From positions 12,958,001-13,022,000 of the forward strand of contig NW_027488370.1 in NCBI RefSeq assembly GCF_051014445.1: a stretch of 64,000 nucleotides of DNA. Reading direction: 5' to 3'. The notes under the pieces were generated by a model. The model did no database searches. It saw only the letters and a program-made list of their open reading frames with translations, and was not told the origin of the DNA. This stretch comes from Colletes latitarsis. Lineage: Eukaryota > Arthropoda > Insecta > Hymenoptera > Colletidae. The position numbers and the translations under genes are program-made. How positions within the stretch are numbered: position 1 is the stretch's first letter; every line of letters begins with the position of its first letter. This document shows positions 12,081 to 23,340 of the stretch, in pieces.

Positions 12081-13048
12081 AAAAATGAGAAAGCACGAGC
12101 CAGATGAGGGCAAATAGCAAACCTAACCCAGAAGTAACCTGCGTTATCCGCCAAAATACTAATCGAAACAAGGTTTACTTGACTGTTTCAGTGTGGTACC
12201 ATATTACGATGGGATCCAAACCACAAAAAACCCGAGTTCTGGCCAAAAAGTATGCGAAAATTGCGAAAGTACGAGCCAGATGATTGCAAATACCAGAACT
12301 AACCCAGACATAACCAGTGTTATCCTCTAAAATACTAATCGGAACCAGCTTTTATTGACAGTGTGGTACCACATTACTACGTGATCCAAACCAGAAAAGG
12401 CCCAGGATCTGGCCAACAAGTATGCGAAAAATGCGTAAGTACGTGCCAGATGAGGGCAAATACCAGACCTAACCCAGACATAACCTGCGTTATCCTCTAA
12501 AATATTAATCGGAACCAGGTTTAATAGACTGTTTCAGTGTGGTACCACATTTCGACGGGATCCAAACCACAAAAAACCCGAGATCTGGCCAACAAGTAAG
12601 CGAAAAATGAGAAAGCACGAGCCAGATGAGGGCAAATAGCAAACCTAACCCAGAAATAACCTGCGTTATCCGCTAAAATACTAATCGAAACAAGGTTTAC
12701 TTGACTGTTTCAGTGTGGTACCACATTACGACGGGATCCAAACCACAAAAAACCTGAGTTCTGGCCAAAAAGTATGCGAAAATTGCGAAAGTACGAGCCA
12801 GATGATTGCAAATACCAGAACTAACCCAGACATAACCAGCGTTATCCTCTAAAAGACTAATCGGAACCAGCTTTTATTGGCAGTGTGGTACCACATTACT
12901 ACGTGATCCAAACCAGAAAAGGCCCAGGATCTGGCCAACAAGTATGCGAAAAGTGCGGAAGTACGAGCCAGATGAGGGCAAATCCCAGACCTAACCGAGA
13001 CATAACCGGCGTTATCCTCTAAAATACTAATCGCATCCAGCTTTAATT
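12081..13048 (+). repeat. Remainder of the 9,676-bp-offset block
   Basis: Ordinary A monomers that follow the 2,400-3,370 region closely, including two 6-bp-short monomers near 12,348 and 12,870. Nothing other than satellite is seen. Confidence 0.85.
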
Positions 13049-14281
13049 GACTGTTTCGGTGTGGTACCGCATTACTACGTGATCCAAACCAGAAAAGGGC
13101 CAGGATCAGGCCAACAAGTATGCGAAAAATGCGAAAGGACGAGCCAGAGAAGAGCAAATACCAGACCTAACCTAGACATAACCGGCGTTATCCTCTAAAA
13201 TATTAATCGCAACCAGGTTTAATTGACTGTTTCGGTGTGGTACCGCGTTACCACGTGGTCCAAGCCAGAAAAAGGCCAGGATCTGGCCATCATGTATGCG
13301 AAAAATGCGAAAGTACGACCCAGATGAGGGCAAATACCAGACCTAACCCAGACATAACCGGCGTTATCCTCCAATATATTAATCGCAACCAGTTTTAATT
13401 GACTGTTTCGGTGTGGTACCGCATTACTACGTGATCCAAACCAGAAAATGGCCAGGATCCGGCCAACAAGTACGCGAAAAATGCGAAAGTATGAGCCAGA
13501 TGATTGCAAATACCAGAACTAACCCAAACGTAACCAGCGTTATCCTCTAAAATATTTATCGCAACCAGTATTAATTGACTGTTTCGGTGTGGTACCGCGT
13601 TACTACGTGATCGAAACCAGAAAAAACCCAGGATCTGGCCAACAAGTATGCGAAAAATGCGAAAGTACGAGCCAGATGAGGGCAAATCCCAGACCTAACC
13701 GAGATATAACCGGCGTTATCCTCTAAAATATTAATCGCAACCATGTTTAACTGACTGTTTCGGTGTGGTACCACATTACTACGTGGTCCAAGCCGGAAAA
13801 AGGCCAGGATCTGGCCAACAAGTATGCGAAAAATGCGTAAATACGTGCCAGATAAGGGCAAATACCAGACCTAACCCAGACATAACCTGCGTTATCCTCT
13901 AAAATATTAATCGGAACCAGGTTTAATAGACTGTTTCAGTGTGGTACCACATTTCGACGGGATCCAAACCACAAAAAACCCGAGATCTGGCCAAACAAGT
14001 ACGCGAAAAACGCGTAAGTATGAGCCAGATGATGGCAAATACCAGAATTAACCCAGACATAACCAGCGTTATCCTCAAAAATATTATTCGCAACCGGGTT
14101 TAATTGACTGTTTCGGTGTGGTTCCGCGTTACTACGTGATCCAAATCTGAAAAAGGCCAGGATCTGGTCAAGAAGTATGCGAAAAATGCGAAAGTACGTG
14201 CCAGATGAGGGCAAATACCAGACCTAACCTAGACATAACCGGCGTTATCATCTAAAATATTAATCGCAACCAGGTTTAACT
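13049..14281 (+). repeat. 7-monomer unit, 1,233 bp (A, pair 2 copy 1)
   Basis: Same type of 7-monomer series as at 9,984, in a shifted frame. It starts in the GGATCAGGCC / AGAGAAGAGC monomer and ends in the ATCATCTAAAAT monomer. The 1,233-bp offset holds for every monomer I compared with the next unit. I noted one difference near 14,077 (CCTCAAAAATATTATTCG here, CCTCTAAAATATTATTCG in copy 2). Confidence 0.88.
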
Positions 14282-15514
14282 GACTGTTTCGGTGTGGTAC
14301 CGCATTACTACGTGATCCAAACCAGAAAAGGGCCAGGATCAGGCCAACAAGTATGCGAAAAATGCGAAAGGACGAGCCAGAGAAGAGCAAATACCAGACC
14401 TAACCTAGACATAACCGGCGTTATCCTCTAAAATATTAATCGCAACCAGGTTTAATTGACTGTTTCGGTGTGGTACCGCGTTACCACGTGGTCCAAGCCA
14501 GAAAAAGGCCAGGATCTGGCCATCATGTATGCGAAAAATGCGAAAGTACGACCCAGATGAGGGCAAATACCAGACCTAACCCAGACATAACCGGCGTTAT
14601 CCTCCAATATATTAATCGCAACCAGTTTTAATTGACTGTTTCGGTGTGGTACCGCATTACTACGTGATCCAAACCAGAAAATGGCCAGGATCCGGCCAAC
14701 AAGTACGCGAAAAATGCGAAAGTATGAGCCAGATGATTGCAAATACCAGAACTAACCCAAACGTAACCAGCGTTATCCTCTAAAATATTTATCGCAACCA
14801 GTATTAATTGACTGTTTCGGTGTGGTACCGCGTTACTACGTGATCGAAACCAGAAAAAACCCAGGATCTGGCCAACAAGTATGCGAAAAATGCGAAAGTA
14901 CGAGCCAGATGAGGGCAAATCCCAGACCTAACCGAGATATAACCGGCGTTATCCTCTAAAATATTAATCGCAACCATGTTTAACTGACTGTTTCGGTGTG
15001 GTACCACATTACTACGTGGTCCAAGCCGGAAAAAGGCCAGGATCTGGCCAACAAGTATGCGAAAAATGCGTAAATACGTGCCAGATAAGGGCAAATACCA
15101 GACCTAACCCAGACATAACCTGCGTTATCCTCTAAAATATTAATCGGAACCAGGTTTAATAGACTGTTTCAGTGTGGTACCACATTTCGACGGGATCCAA
15201 ACCACAAAAAACCCGAGATCTGGCCAAACAAGTACGCGAAAAACGCGTAAGTATGAGCCAGATGATGGCAAATACCAGAATTAACCCAGACATAACCAGC
15301 GTTATCCTCTAAAATATTATTCGCAACCGGGTTTAATTGACTGTTTCGGTGTGGTTCCGCGTTACTACGTGATCCAAATCTGAAAAAGGCCAGGATCTGG
15401 TCAAGAAGTATGCGAAAAATGCGAAAGTACGTGCCAGATGAGGGCAAATACCAGACCTAACCTAGACATAACCGGCGTTATCATCTAAAATATTAATCGC
15501 AACCAGGTTTAACT
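14282..15514 (+). repeat. 7-monomer unit, 1,233 bp (A, pair 2 copy 2)
   Basis: Near-identical tandem copy of 13,049-14,281. Similarity ends near 15,530, where GTACCACATTACTACGTGGTCC replaces the GTACCGCATTACTACGTGATCC of the next expected unit. The short stretch 15,515-15,814 that follows is ordinary A monomers. Confidence 0.88.
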
Positions 15515-15814
15515 GACTGTTTCGGTGTGGTACCACATTACTACGTGGTCCAAGCCAGAAAAAGGCCAGGATCTGGCCAACAAGTATGCGAAAAACACGA
15601 AAGTATGAGCCAGATGATAGCAAATATCGGAACTAACCCAGACATAACCAGCGTTATCATCTAAAATATTAATCGGAACCAGGTTTAATTGACTGTTTCA
15701 GTGTGGAACCACATTACGACGGTATCCAAACCACAGAAAACCCAGGATCTGCCCGACAAGTAAGCGAAACATGCGAAAGTATGAGCCAGATGGTTGGAAA
15801 TACCAGAACTAACC

Positions 15815-17910
15815 TAGATATAACCGGCGTTATCCTCTAAAATATTCATCGCAACCGGGATTAATTGACTGTTTCAGTGTCGTACCACATTACTACGTGA
15901 TCCAAACCAGAAAAGGGCTAGGATCTGGCCAACAAGTATGCGAAAAACGCGAAAGTATAAGACAGATGAGGGCAAATGCCAGAACTAACCCAGACATAAC
16001 CGGCGTTTTCCTCTAAAATATTAATCCGAACCAGGTATAACTGTCTGTTTCGGTGTGGTACCACATGACTACGTGGTCCTAGCCGGGAAAAGGCCAGGAC
16101 CAGGCCAACAAGTATGCCAAAAATGCGAATGTACGAGCCAGATGATTGCAAATACCAGTACTAACCCAGACATAACCAGCGTTATCCTCTAAAATACTAA
16201 TCGGAACCAGCTTTTAGTGACAGTGTGGTACCACATTACTACGTGATCCAAGCCAGAAAAAGCTCACGATCTGGCCAACAAGTATGCGAACAATGCGAAA
16301 GTACGAGCCAGATGAGGGCATATCCCAGACCTAACCGAGCCATAACCGGCGTTATCCTCTAAAATATTAGTCGCAACCAGGTTTAGTTGACTGTTTCGGT
16401 GTGGTACCGCATTACTACGTGTTCCAAACCAGAAAAAGTGCAGCATCTGGGCAACAAGGATTGCGAAAAGAGCGATAGTACGAGCCAGATGAGGGCAAAT
16501 ACCAGACCTAACCCAGACATTACCGGCGTTATCCTCTAAAATACTATTCGGAACCAGCTTCTATTGACTGTTCCAGTGTGGTACTACATTAGTACGTGAT
16601 CCAAACCAGAAAAAGCCTAGGATCTGGCCAAAACTAGTATGCGAAAAATACGAAAGCACGAGCCAGATGATGGCAAATCCCAGACCTAACCGAGACGTAA
16701 CCGGCGTTATCCTCTAAAATATTAATCGCAACCAGGTTTAGTTGACTGTTTCGGTGTGGAACCGCATTACTACGTGTTCCAAACCAGAAAAAGGGCAGGA
16801 TCTGGGCAACAAGTATGCGAAAAGTGCGATAGTACGAGCCAGATGAGGGCAAATACCAGACATAACCTAGACATAACCGGCGTTATCCTCTAAAATATTA
16901 ATCGGAACCAGGTTTAATTGACTGTTTCAGTGTGGAACCACATTACGACGGTATCCAAACCACAGAAAACCCAGGATCTGCCCGACAAGTAAGCGAAACA
17001 TGCGAAAGTATGAGCCAGATGGTTGGAAATACCAGAACTAACCTAGATATAACCGGCGTTATCCTCAAAAATATTAATCGCAACCAGGTTTAATTGACTG
17101 TTTCAGTGTGGTACCACATTACTACGTGATCCAAACCAGAAAAAGGCCAGGATCTGGCCTACAAGTATGCGAAAAACGCGAAGGTATGAGACAGATGAGG
17201 GCAAATGCCAGAACTAACCCAGACATAACCGGCGTTTTCCTCTATAATATTAATCACAACCAGGTTTAATTGACTGTTTCGGTGTGGTACCGCGTTACTA
17301 CGTGGTCCAAGCCAGAAAAAGGCCAGGATCTGGCCATCATGTATGCGAAAAATGCGAAAGTACGAGCCAGATGAGGGCAAATACCAGACCTAACCCAGAC
17401 ACAACCGGCGTTATCCTCCAATATATTAATCACAACCAGGTTTAATTGACTGTTTCGGTGTGGTACCGCGTTACTACGTGGTCCAAGCCAGAAAAAGGCC
17501 AGGATCCGGCCAACAAGTATGCGAAAAATGCGAAAGTATGAGCCAGATGATTGCAAATACCAGAACTAACCCAAACGTCACCAGCGTTATCCTCTAAAAT
17601 ATCAATCGCAACCAGTATTAATTGACTGTTTCGGTGTGGTACCGCGTTACTACATGATTCAAACCAGAAAAAACCCAGGATCTGGCCAACAAGTGTTCGA
17701 AAAACGCGAAAGTATGAGCCAGATGATTGCATATACCAGAACTAACACAAATGTAACCAGCGTTATCCTCCAAACTAATAATCGGAGCTTCTATTGACTG
17801 TTTCAGTGTGGTACCACATTACTACGTGATCCAAACCAGACAAAAACCCAGGATCTGGCCAACAAGTATGCGAAAAACGCGAAAGTATGAGCCAGATGAT
17901 AGCAAATACC
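15815..17910 (+). repeat. 2.1-kb block, copy 2
   Basis: Near copy of 7,030-9,125. In one monomer near 17,430-17,500 this copy has AATCACAACC and CGTGGTCCAAGCC where copy 1 has AATCGCAACC and CGTGATCCAAACC, which resembles a short conversion tract. It diverges from copy 1 at about 17,910. Confidence 0.85.
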
Positions 17911-19500
17911 AGAACTAACCCAGACATAACCAGCGTTATCCTCTAAAATATTAATCGCAACCAGGTTTAGTTGACTGTCTCTGTGTGGTACCGCATTACT
18001 ACGTGTTCCAAACCAGAAAAAGTGCAGGATCTGGGCAACAAGTATTGCGAAAAGTGCGATAGTACGAGCCAGATGAGGGCAAATACCAGACCTAACCTAG
18101 ACATAACCGGCGTTATCCTTTAAAATATTAATCGGAACCAGGTTTAATTGACTGTTTCAGTGTGGTACCACATTACTACCTGATCCAAACCAGAAAAGGG
18201 CCAGGATCTGGCCAACAAGTATGCGAAAAACGCGAAAGTATGAGACAGATGAGGGCAAATGCCAGAACTAACCCAGACATAACCGGCGTTTTCCTCTAAA
18301 ATATTAATCGGAACCAGGTATAACAGTCTGTTTCGGTGTGGTACCACATTACTACGTGGTCCTAGCCGGGAAAAGGCCAGGACCAGGCCAACAAGTATGC
18401 CAAAATTGCGAAAGTACGAGCCAGATGATTGCAAATACCAGAACTAACCCAGAGATAACCAGCGTTATCCTCTAAAATACTAATCGGAACCAGCTTTTAG
18501 TGACAGTGTGGTACCACATTACTACGTGATCCAAGCCAGAAAAAGCCCACGATCTGGCCAACAAGTATGCGAACAATGCGAAAGTACGAGCCAGATGAGG
18601 GCATATCCCAGGCCTAGCCGAGATATAACCGGCGCTATCCTCTAAAATATTAGTCGCAACCAGGTTTAGTTGACTGTTTCGGTGTGGTACCGCATTACTA
18701 CGTGTTCCAAACCAGAAAAAGTGCAGGATCTGGGCAACAAGTATTGCGAAAAGTGCGATAGTACGAGCCAGATGAGGGCAAATACCAGACCTAACCTAGA
18801 CATAACCGGCGTTATCCTCTAAAATATTAATCGGAACCAGGTTTAATTGACTGTTTCAGTGTGGAACCACATTACTACGTGGTCCTAGCCGGGAAAAGGC
18901 CAGGATCTGGCCTACAAGTATGCGAAAAACGCGAAAGTATGAGACAGATGAGGGCAAATGCCAGAACTAACCCAGACATAACCGGCGTTTTCCTCTAAGA
19001 TATTAATCGGAACCAGGTATAACTGACTGTTTCGGTGTGGTACCACATTACTACGTGGTCCTAGCCGGGAAAAGGCCAGGACCAGGCCAACAAGTATGCC
19101 AAAAATGCGAAAGTACGAGCCAGATGATTGCTAATACCAGAACTAACCCAGACATAACCAGCGTTATCCTGTAAAATACTAATCGGAACCAGCTTTTATT
19201 GACAGTGTGGTACCACATTACTACGTGATCCAAGCCAGAAAAAGCCCAGGATCTGGCCAACAAGTATGCGAACAATGCGAAAGTACGAGCCAGATAAGGG
19301 CAAATCCCAGGCCTAACCCAGACATAACCGGCGCTTTCCTCTAAAATATTAATCACAACCAGGTTTAATTGACTGTTTCGGTGTGGTACCGCGTTACTAC
19401 GTGATCCAAACCAGAAAAAGCCCAGGATCTGGCCAACAAGTATGCGAAAAATGCGAAAGTACGAGCCAGATGAGGGCTAATCCCAGACCTAACCCAAACA
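17911..19500 (+). repeat. Heterogeneous A monomers with a ~699-bp 4-mer repeat
   Basis: Positions about 17,985-18,620 resemble 18,684-19,320 at an offset near 699 bp (four monomers, minus 6 for a short monomer and plus 1 for AGTATTGCG). Common marks are CGTGTTCCAAACC, GTGCAGGATCTGGGCAAC, CCTAGCCGGGAAAAGG and GGACCAGGCC. The monomers are more mixed here than in the neighbouring blocks. Confidence 0.7.
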
Positions 19501-20315
19501 TAACCGGCGTTTTCCTCTAAAATATTAATCACAACCAGGTTTAATTGACTGTTTCGTTGCGGTACCGCATTACTGCGTGGTCCAAGCCAGAAAAAGGCCA
19601 GGATCTGAAAAACAAGTATGCGAGAAATGCAAAAGTACGAGCCAGATGATTGCTAATACCAGAACTGACACAAACGTAACCAGCGTTAACCTCCAAACTA
19701 TTAATCGGAACCAGCTTTTATTGACTGTTTCAGTGTGATACCACATTACTACGTGGTCCAAGCCGGAAAAAGGCCAGGATCTGGCCAACAAGTATGCAAA
19801 AAGTGCGAAGGTGCGAGCCAGATGAGGGCATATCCCAGACCTAACCGAGACACAACCGGCGTTAACCTCTAAGATATTAATCGCAACCAGGATTAATTGA
19901 CTGCTTCGGTGTGGTACCGCGTTACTACGTGATCCAAACCAGAAAAAACACAGGATCTGCCCAACAAGTATGCGAAAAACGCGAAAGTGTGTGCCAGATA
20001 ATTGCATATACCGGAACTAACGGAGACATAACCGGCGTTATCCTCCAAAATACTAATCGCAACCAGGTTTAATTTACTGTTTCGGTGTGGTACCGTATTA
20101 CTACGTGATCCAAACCAGAAAAAGACCAGGGTCTGGCCAACAAGTATGCGAAAAATGCGAAAGTATGAGCCAGATGATTGCAAATACCAGAACTAACCCA
20201 GACATAACCAGCGTTATCCTCTAAAATACTGATCGGAACCAGCTTTTATTGACAGTGTGGTACCACGTTACTACGTGATCCAAACCAGAAAAGGGACAGG
20301 ATCTGGCCTACAAGT
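19501..20315 (+). repeat. 0.8-kb block, copy 1 (offset 2,624 bp to 22,125)
   Basis: Shared with 22,125-22,939. Distinctive marks are TTTCGTTGCGGTACC, GGATCTGAAAAACAAG, AGCGTTAACCTCCAAAC and GACTGCTTCGGTGTGG. The block contains the longest open frame in the window, about 145 codons on the minus strand at 19,570-20,007. Its copy has a frame of 144 codons at 22,197-22,631. Both span about 2.5 monomers and show no sign of being a gene beyond being open. Confidence 0.83.
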
Positions 20316-20672
20316 ATGCGAAAAGTGCGAAAGTACGAGCCAGATGCGGGCAAATCCCAGACCTAACCGAGACATAACCGGCGTTATCCTCTAAAATACT
20401 AATCGCATCCAGCTTTAATTGACTGTTTCGGTGTGGTACCGCATTACTACGGGATCCAAACCAGAAAAGGGCCAGGATCTGGCCAACAAGTATGCGAAAA
20501 ATGCGAAAGGACGAGCCAGAGGAGAGCAAATACCAGACCTAACCTAGACATAACCGGCGTTATCCTCTAAAATATTAATCGCAACAAGGATTAATTGACT
20601 GTTTCGGTGTGGTACCACATTACTGCGTTGTCAAAGCCAGAAAAAGGCCAGGATCTGGCCAACAAGTATGCG
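20185..20672 (+). repeat. 0.5-kb segment repeated at 21,583-22,070
   Basis: The run with ACTGATCGGAACCAGC, GGGACAGGATCTGG, GATGCGGGCAAATCC and CCAGAGGAGAGC recurs 1,398 bp downstream. That is eight monomers minus 10 bp, matching one 6-bp-short monomer and one 4-bp-short monomer (near 20,917) in between. The remaining stretch 20,673-21,582 is ordinary A monomers. Confidence 0.83.
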
Positions 20673-22124
20673 AAAAATGCGAAATTACGAGCTAGATGAG
20701 GGCAAATACCAGAACTAAGCCAGACATAACCGGCGTTATCCTCCAATATATTAATCGCAACCAGGTTTAATTGATTGTTTCGGTGTGGTACCGCATTACT
20801 ACGTGATCCAAACCAGAAAATGGCCAGGATCCGGCCAACAAGTATGCGAAAAATGCGAAAGTATGAGCCAGATGATTGCAAATACCAGAACTAACCCAAA
20901 CGTAACCAGCGTTATCCTCCAAACTAATAATCGGAGCTTCTATTGACTGTTTCAGTGTGGTACCACATTACTACGTGATCCAAACCAGAAAAAACCCAGG
21001 ATCTGGCCAACAAGAATGCGAAAAACGCGAAAGTATGAGCCAGACGAGGGCAAATACCAGAACTAAACCAGACATAACCGGCGTTTTCCTCTAAAATATT
21101 AATCGCAACCAGTATTAATTGACTGTCTCGGTGTGGTACCGCGTTACTACGTGATTCAAACCAGAAAAAACCCAGGATCTGGCCAACAAGTGTGCGAAAA
21201 ATGCGAAAGTACGAGCCAGATGGGGGCAAGTTCCAGACCTAACCGAGATATAACCGGCGATATCCTCTAAAATATTAATCGCAACCGGGATTAATTGACT
21301 GTTTCGGTGTGGTACCACATTACTACGCGGTCCAAGCCAGAAGAAGGCCAGGATCTGGCCATCATGTATGCGAAAAATGCGAAAGTACGAGCCAGATGAG
21401 GGCAAATACCAGAACTAACCGAGACGTAACCGGCGTTATCCTCCAATATATTAATCGCAACCAGGATTAATTGACTGTTTCGGTGTGGTACCACATTACT
21501 GCGTTGTCAAAGCCAGAAAAAGGCCAGGATCTGGCCAACAAGTATGCGAAAAATGCGAAATTACGAGCCAGATGAGGGCAAATACCAGAACTAACCCAGA
21601 CATAACCAGCGTTATCCTCTAAAATACTGATCGGAACCAGCTTTTATTGACAGTGTGGTACCACGTTACTACGTGATCCAAACCAGAAAAGGGACAGGAT
21701 CTGGCCAACAAGTATGCGAAAAGTGCGAAAGTACGAGCCAGATGCGGGCAAATCCCAGACCTAACCGAGACATAACCGGCGTTATCCTCTAAAATACTAA
21801 TCGCATCCAGCTTTAATTGACTGTTTCGGTGTGGTACCGCATTACTACGGGATCCAAACCAGAAAAGGGCCAGGATCTGGCCAACAAGTATGCGAAAAAT
21901 GCGAAAGGACGAGCCAGAGGAGAGCAAATACCAGACCTAACCTAGACATAACCGGCGTTATCCTCTAAAATATTAATCGCAACCAGGATTAATTGACTGT
22001 TTCGGTGTGGTACCACATTACTGCGTTGTCAAAGCCAGAAAAAGGCCAGGATCTGGCCAACAAGTATGCGAAAAATGCAAAAGTACGAGCCAGATGAGGG
22101 CAAATCCCAGACCTAACCTAGACA

Positions 22125-22939
22125 TAACCGGCGTTATCCTCTAAAATATTAATCACAACCAGGTTTAATTGACTGTTTCGTTGCGGTACCGCATTACTAC
22201 GTGGTCCAAGCCAGAAAAAGGCCAGGATCTGAAAAACAAGTATGCGAGAAATGCAAAAGTACGAGCCAGATGATTGCTAATACCAGAACTGACCCAAACG
22301 TAACCAGCGTTAACCTCCAAACTATTAATCGGAACCAGCTTTTATTGACTGTTTCAGTGTGATACCACATTACTACGTGGTCCAAGCCGGAAAAAGGCCA
22401 GGATCTGGCCAACAAGTATGCAAAAAGTGCGAAGGTGCGAGCCAGATGAGGGCATATCCCAGACCTAACCGAGACACAACCGGCGTTAACCTCTAAGATA
22501 TTAATCGCAACCAGGATTAATTGACTGCTTCGGTGTGGTACCGCGTTACTACGTGATCCAAACCAGAAAAAACACAGGATCTGCCCAACAAGTATGCGAA
22601 AAACGCGAAAGTGTGTGCCAGATAATTGCATATACCGGAACTAACGGAGACATAACCGGCGTTATCCTCCAAAATACTAATCGCAACCAGGTTTAATTTA
22701 CTGTTTCGGTGTGGTACCGTATTACTACGTGATCCAAACCAGAAAAAGACCAGGGTCTGGCCAACAAGTATGCGAAAAATGCGAAAGTATGAGCCAGATG
22801 ATTGCAAATACCAGAACTAACCCAGACATAACCAGCGTTATCCTCTAAAATACTGATCGGAACCAGCTTTTATTGACAGTGTGGTACCACGTTACTACGT
22901 GATCCAAACCAGAAAAGGGACAGCATCTGGCCAACAAGT
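22125..22939 (+). repeat. 0.8-kb block, copy 2
   Basis: Near copy of 19,501-20,315. The start differs by GCGTTATCC here against GCGTTTTCC in copy 1. The end leads directly into the A/B transition at about 22,970. Confidence 0.83.
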
Positions 22940-22970
22940 ATGCGAGAAATGCGAAAGTACGAGGCAGATG

Positions 22971-23340
22971 AGGGCAAATCCTAGACCTAACCCAGACCTA
23001 ACATGCGTTATGCTCTAAAATATTGATCGAGACCAGGTAAAATTGACTGTTTCAGTGTGGTACCACATTACTGCGTTGTCAAAGCCAGAAAAAGGCCAGG
23101 ATCTGGCCAACAAGTATGCGAAAAATGCAAAAGTACGAGCCAGATGAGGGCAAATCCCAGACCTAACCGAGACATAACCGGCGTTATCCTCAAAAATATT
23201 AACCGCAACCAGGTTTCATTGAATGTTTCAGTGTGGTGCCACATTACTACGTGATCCAATCTATAAATAGCCCAGGATCTAGCCATGAAGTATGAGAAAT
23301 ATGCGAAGGTATGGGTCTTATGGGGGCAAATCCCAGGCAT
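22971..23340 (+). repeat. A/B transition mosaic
   Basis: From about 22,975 the sequence is B-like (CCTAACATGCGTTATGC, ATTGATCGAGACC, TTTCAGTGTGG). From about 23,071 to 23,190 it returns to an A sub-type (ACTGCGTTGTCAAAG, GGCCAGGATCTGGCC, AACCGGCGTTATCC). After about 23,195 it is B-like again (TTTCATTGAATGTTTCAG, AGCCCAGGATCTAGCCATG). The changes are in phase with the monomer, so this looks like recombination between aligned A and B monomers rather than a broken or inverted join. Confidence 0.85.

Larger units (their letters stand above)
1..22970 (+). repeat. Satellite domain A (CCGGCG / CGGTGTGG monomers)
   Basis: About 130 monomers of the A type. Diagnostic motifs are AACCGGCGTTATCC or AACCAGCGTTATCC, AATCGCAACC or AATCGGAACC, TTTCGGTGTGG, GGATCTGGCCAACAAG and TATGCGAAAAATGCGAAAG. 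A recurrent sub-type carries AATCGGAACCAGGTTTAATAG, TTTCAGTGTGG, CATTTCGACGGGATCC and ACCCGAGATCTGG. Domain A has more length variants than B: 6-bp-deleted monomers, 4-bp-deleted monomers and one 12-bp insertion. Open frames of about 96 codons on the minus strand recur every 176 bp and overlap each other by about 115 nt. I treat them as repeat by-products. Confidence 0.93.

Noticed and set aside
62..17732. Dozens of ~96-codon open frames on the minus strand of domain A with similar predicted proteins.
   Set aside because: They recur at the 176-bp repeat spacing, overlap the next one by about 115 nt, many start at non-ATG codons, and 176 is not divisible by three, so the same bases are read in different frames. 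They are satellite by-products, not a gene family.
22970..23340. Retrotransposon or other insertion at the A/B boundary.
   Set aside because: All bases across the boundary align to the satellite monomer in phase; there are no terminal repeats, target-site duplication or foreign sequence.
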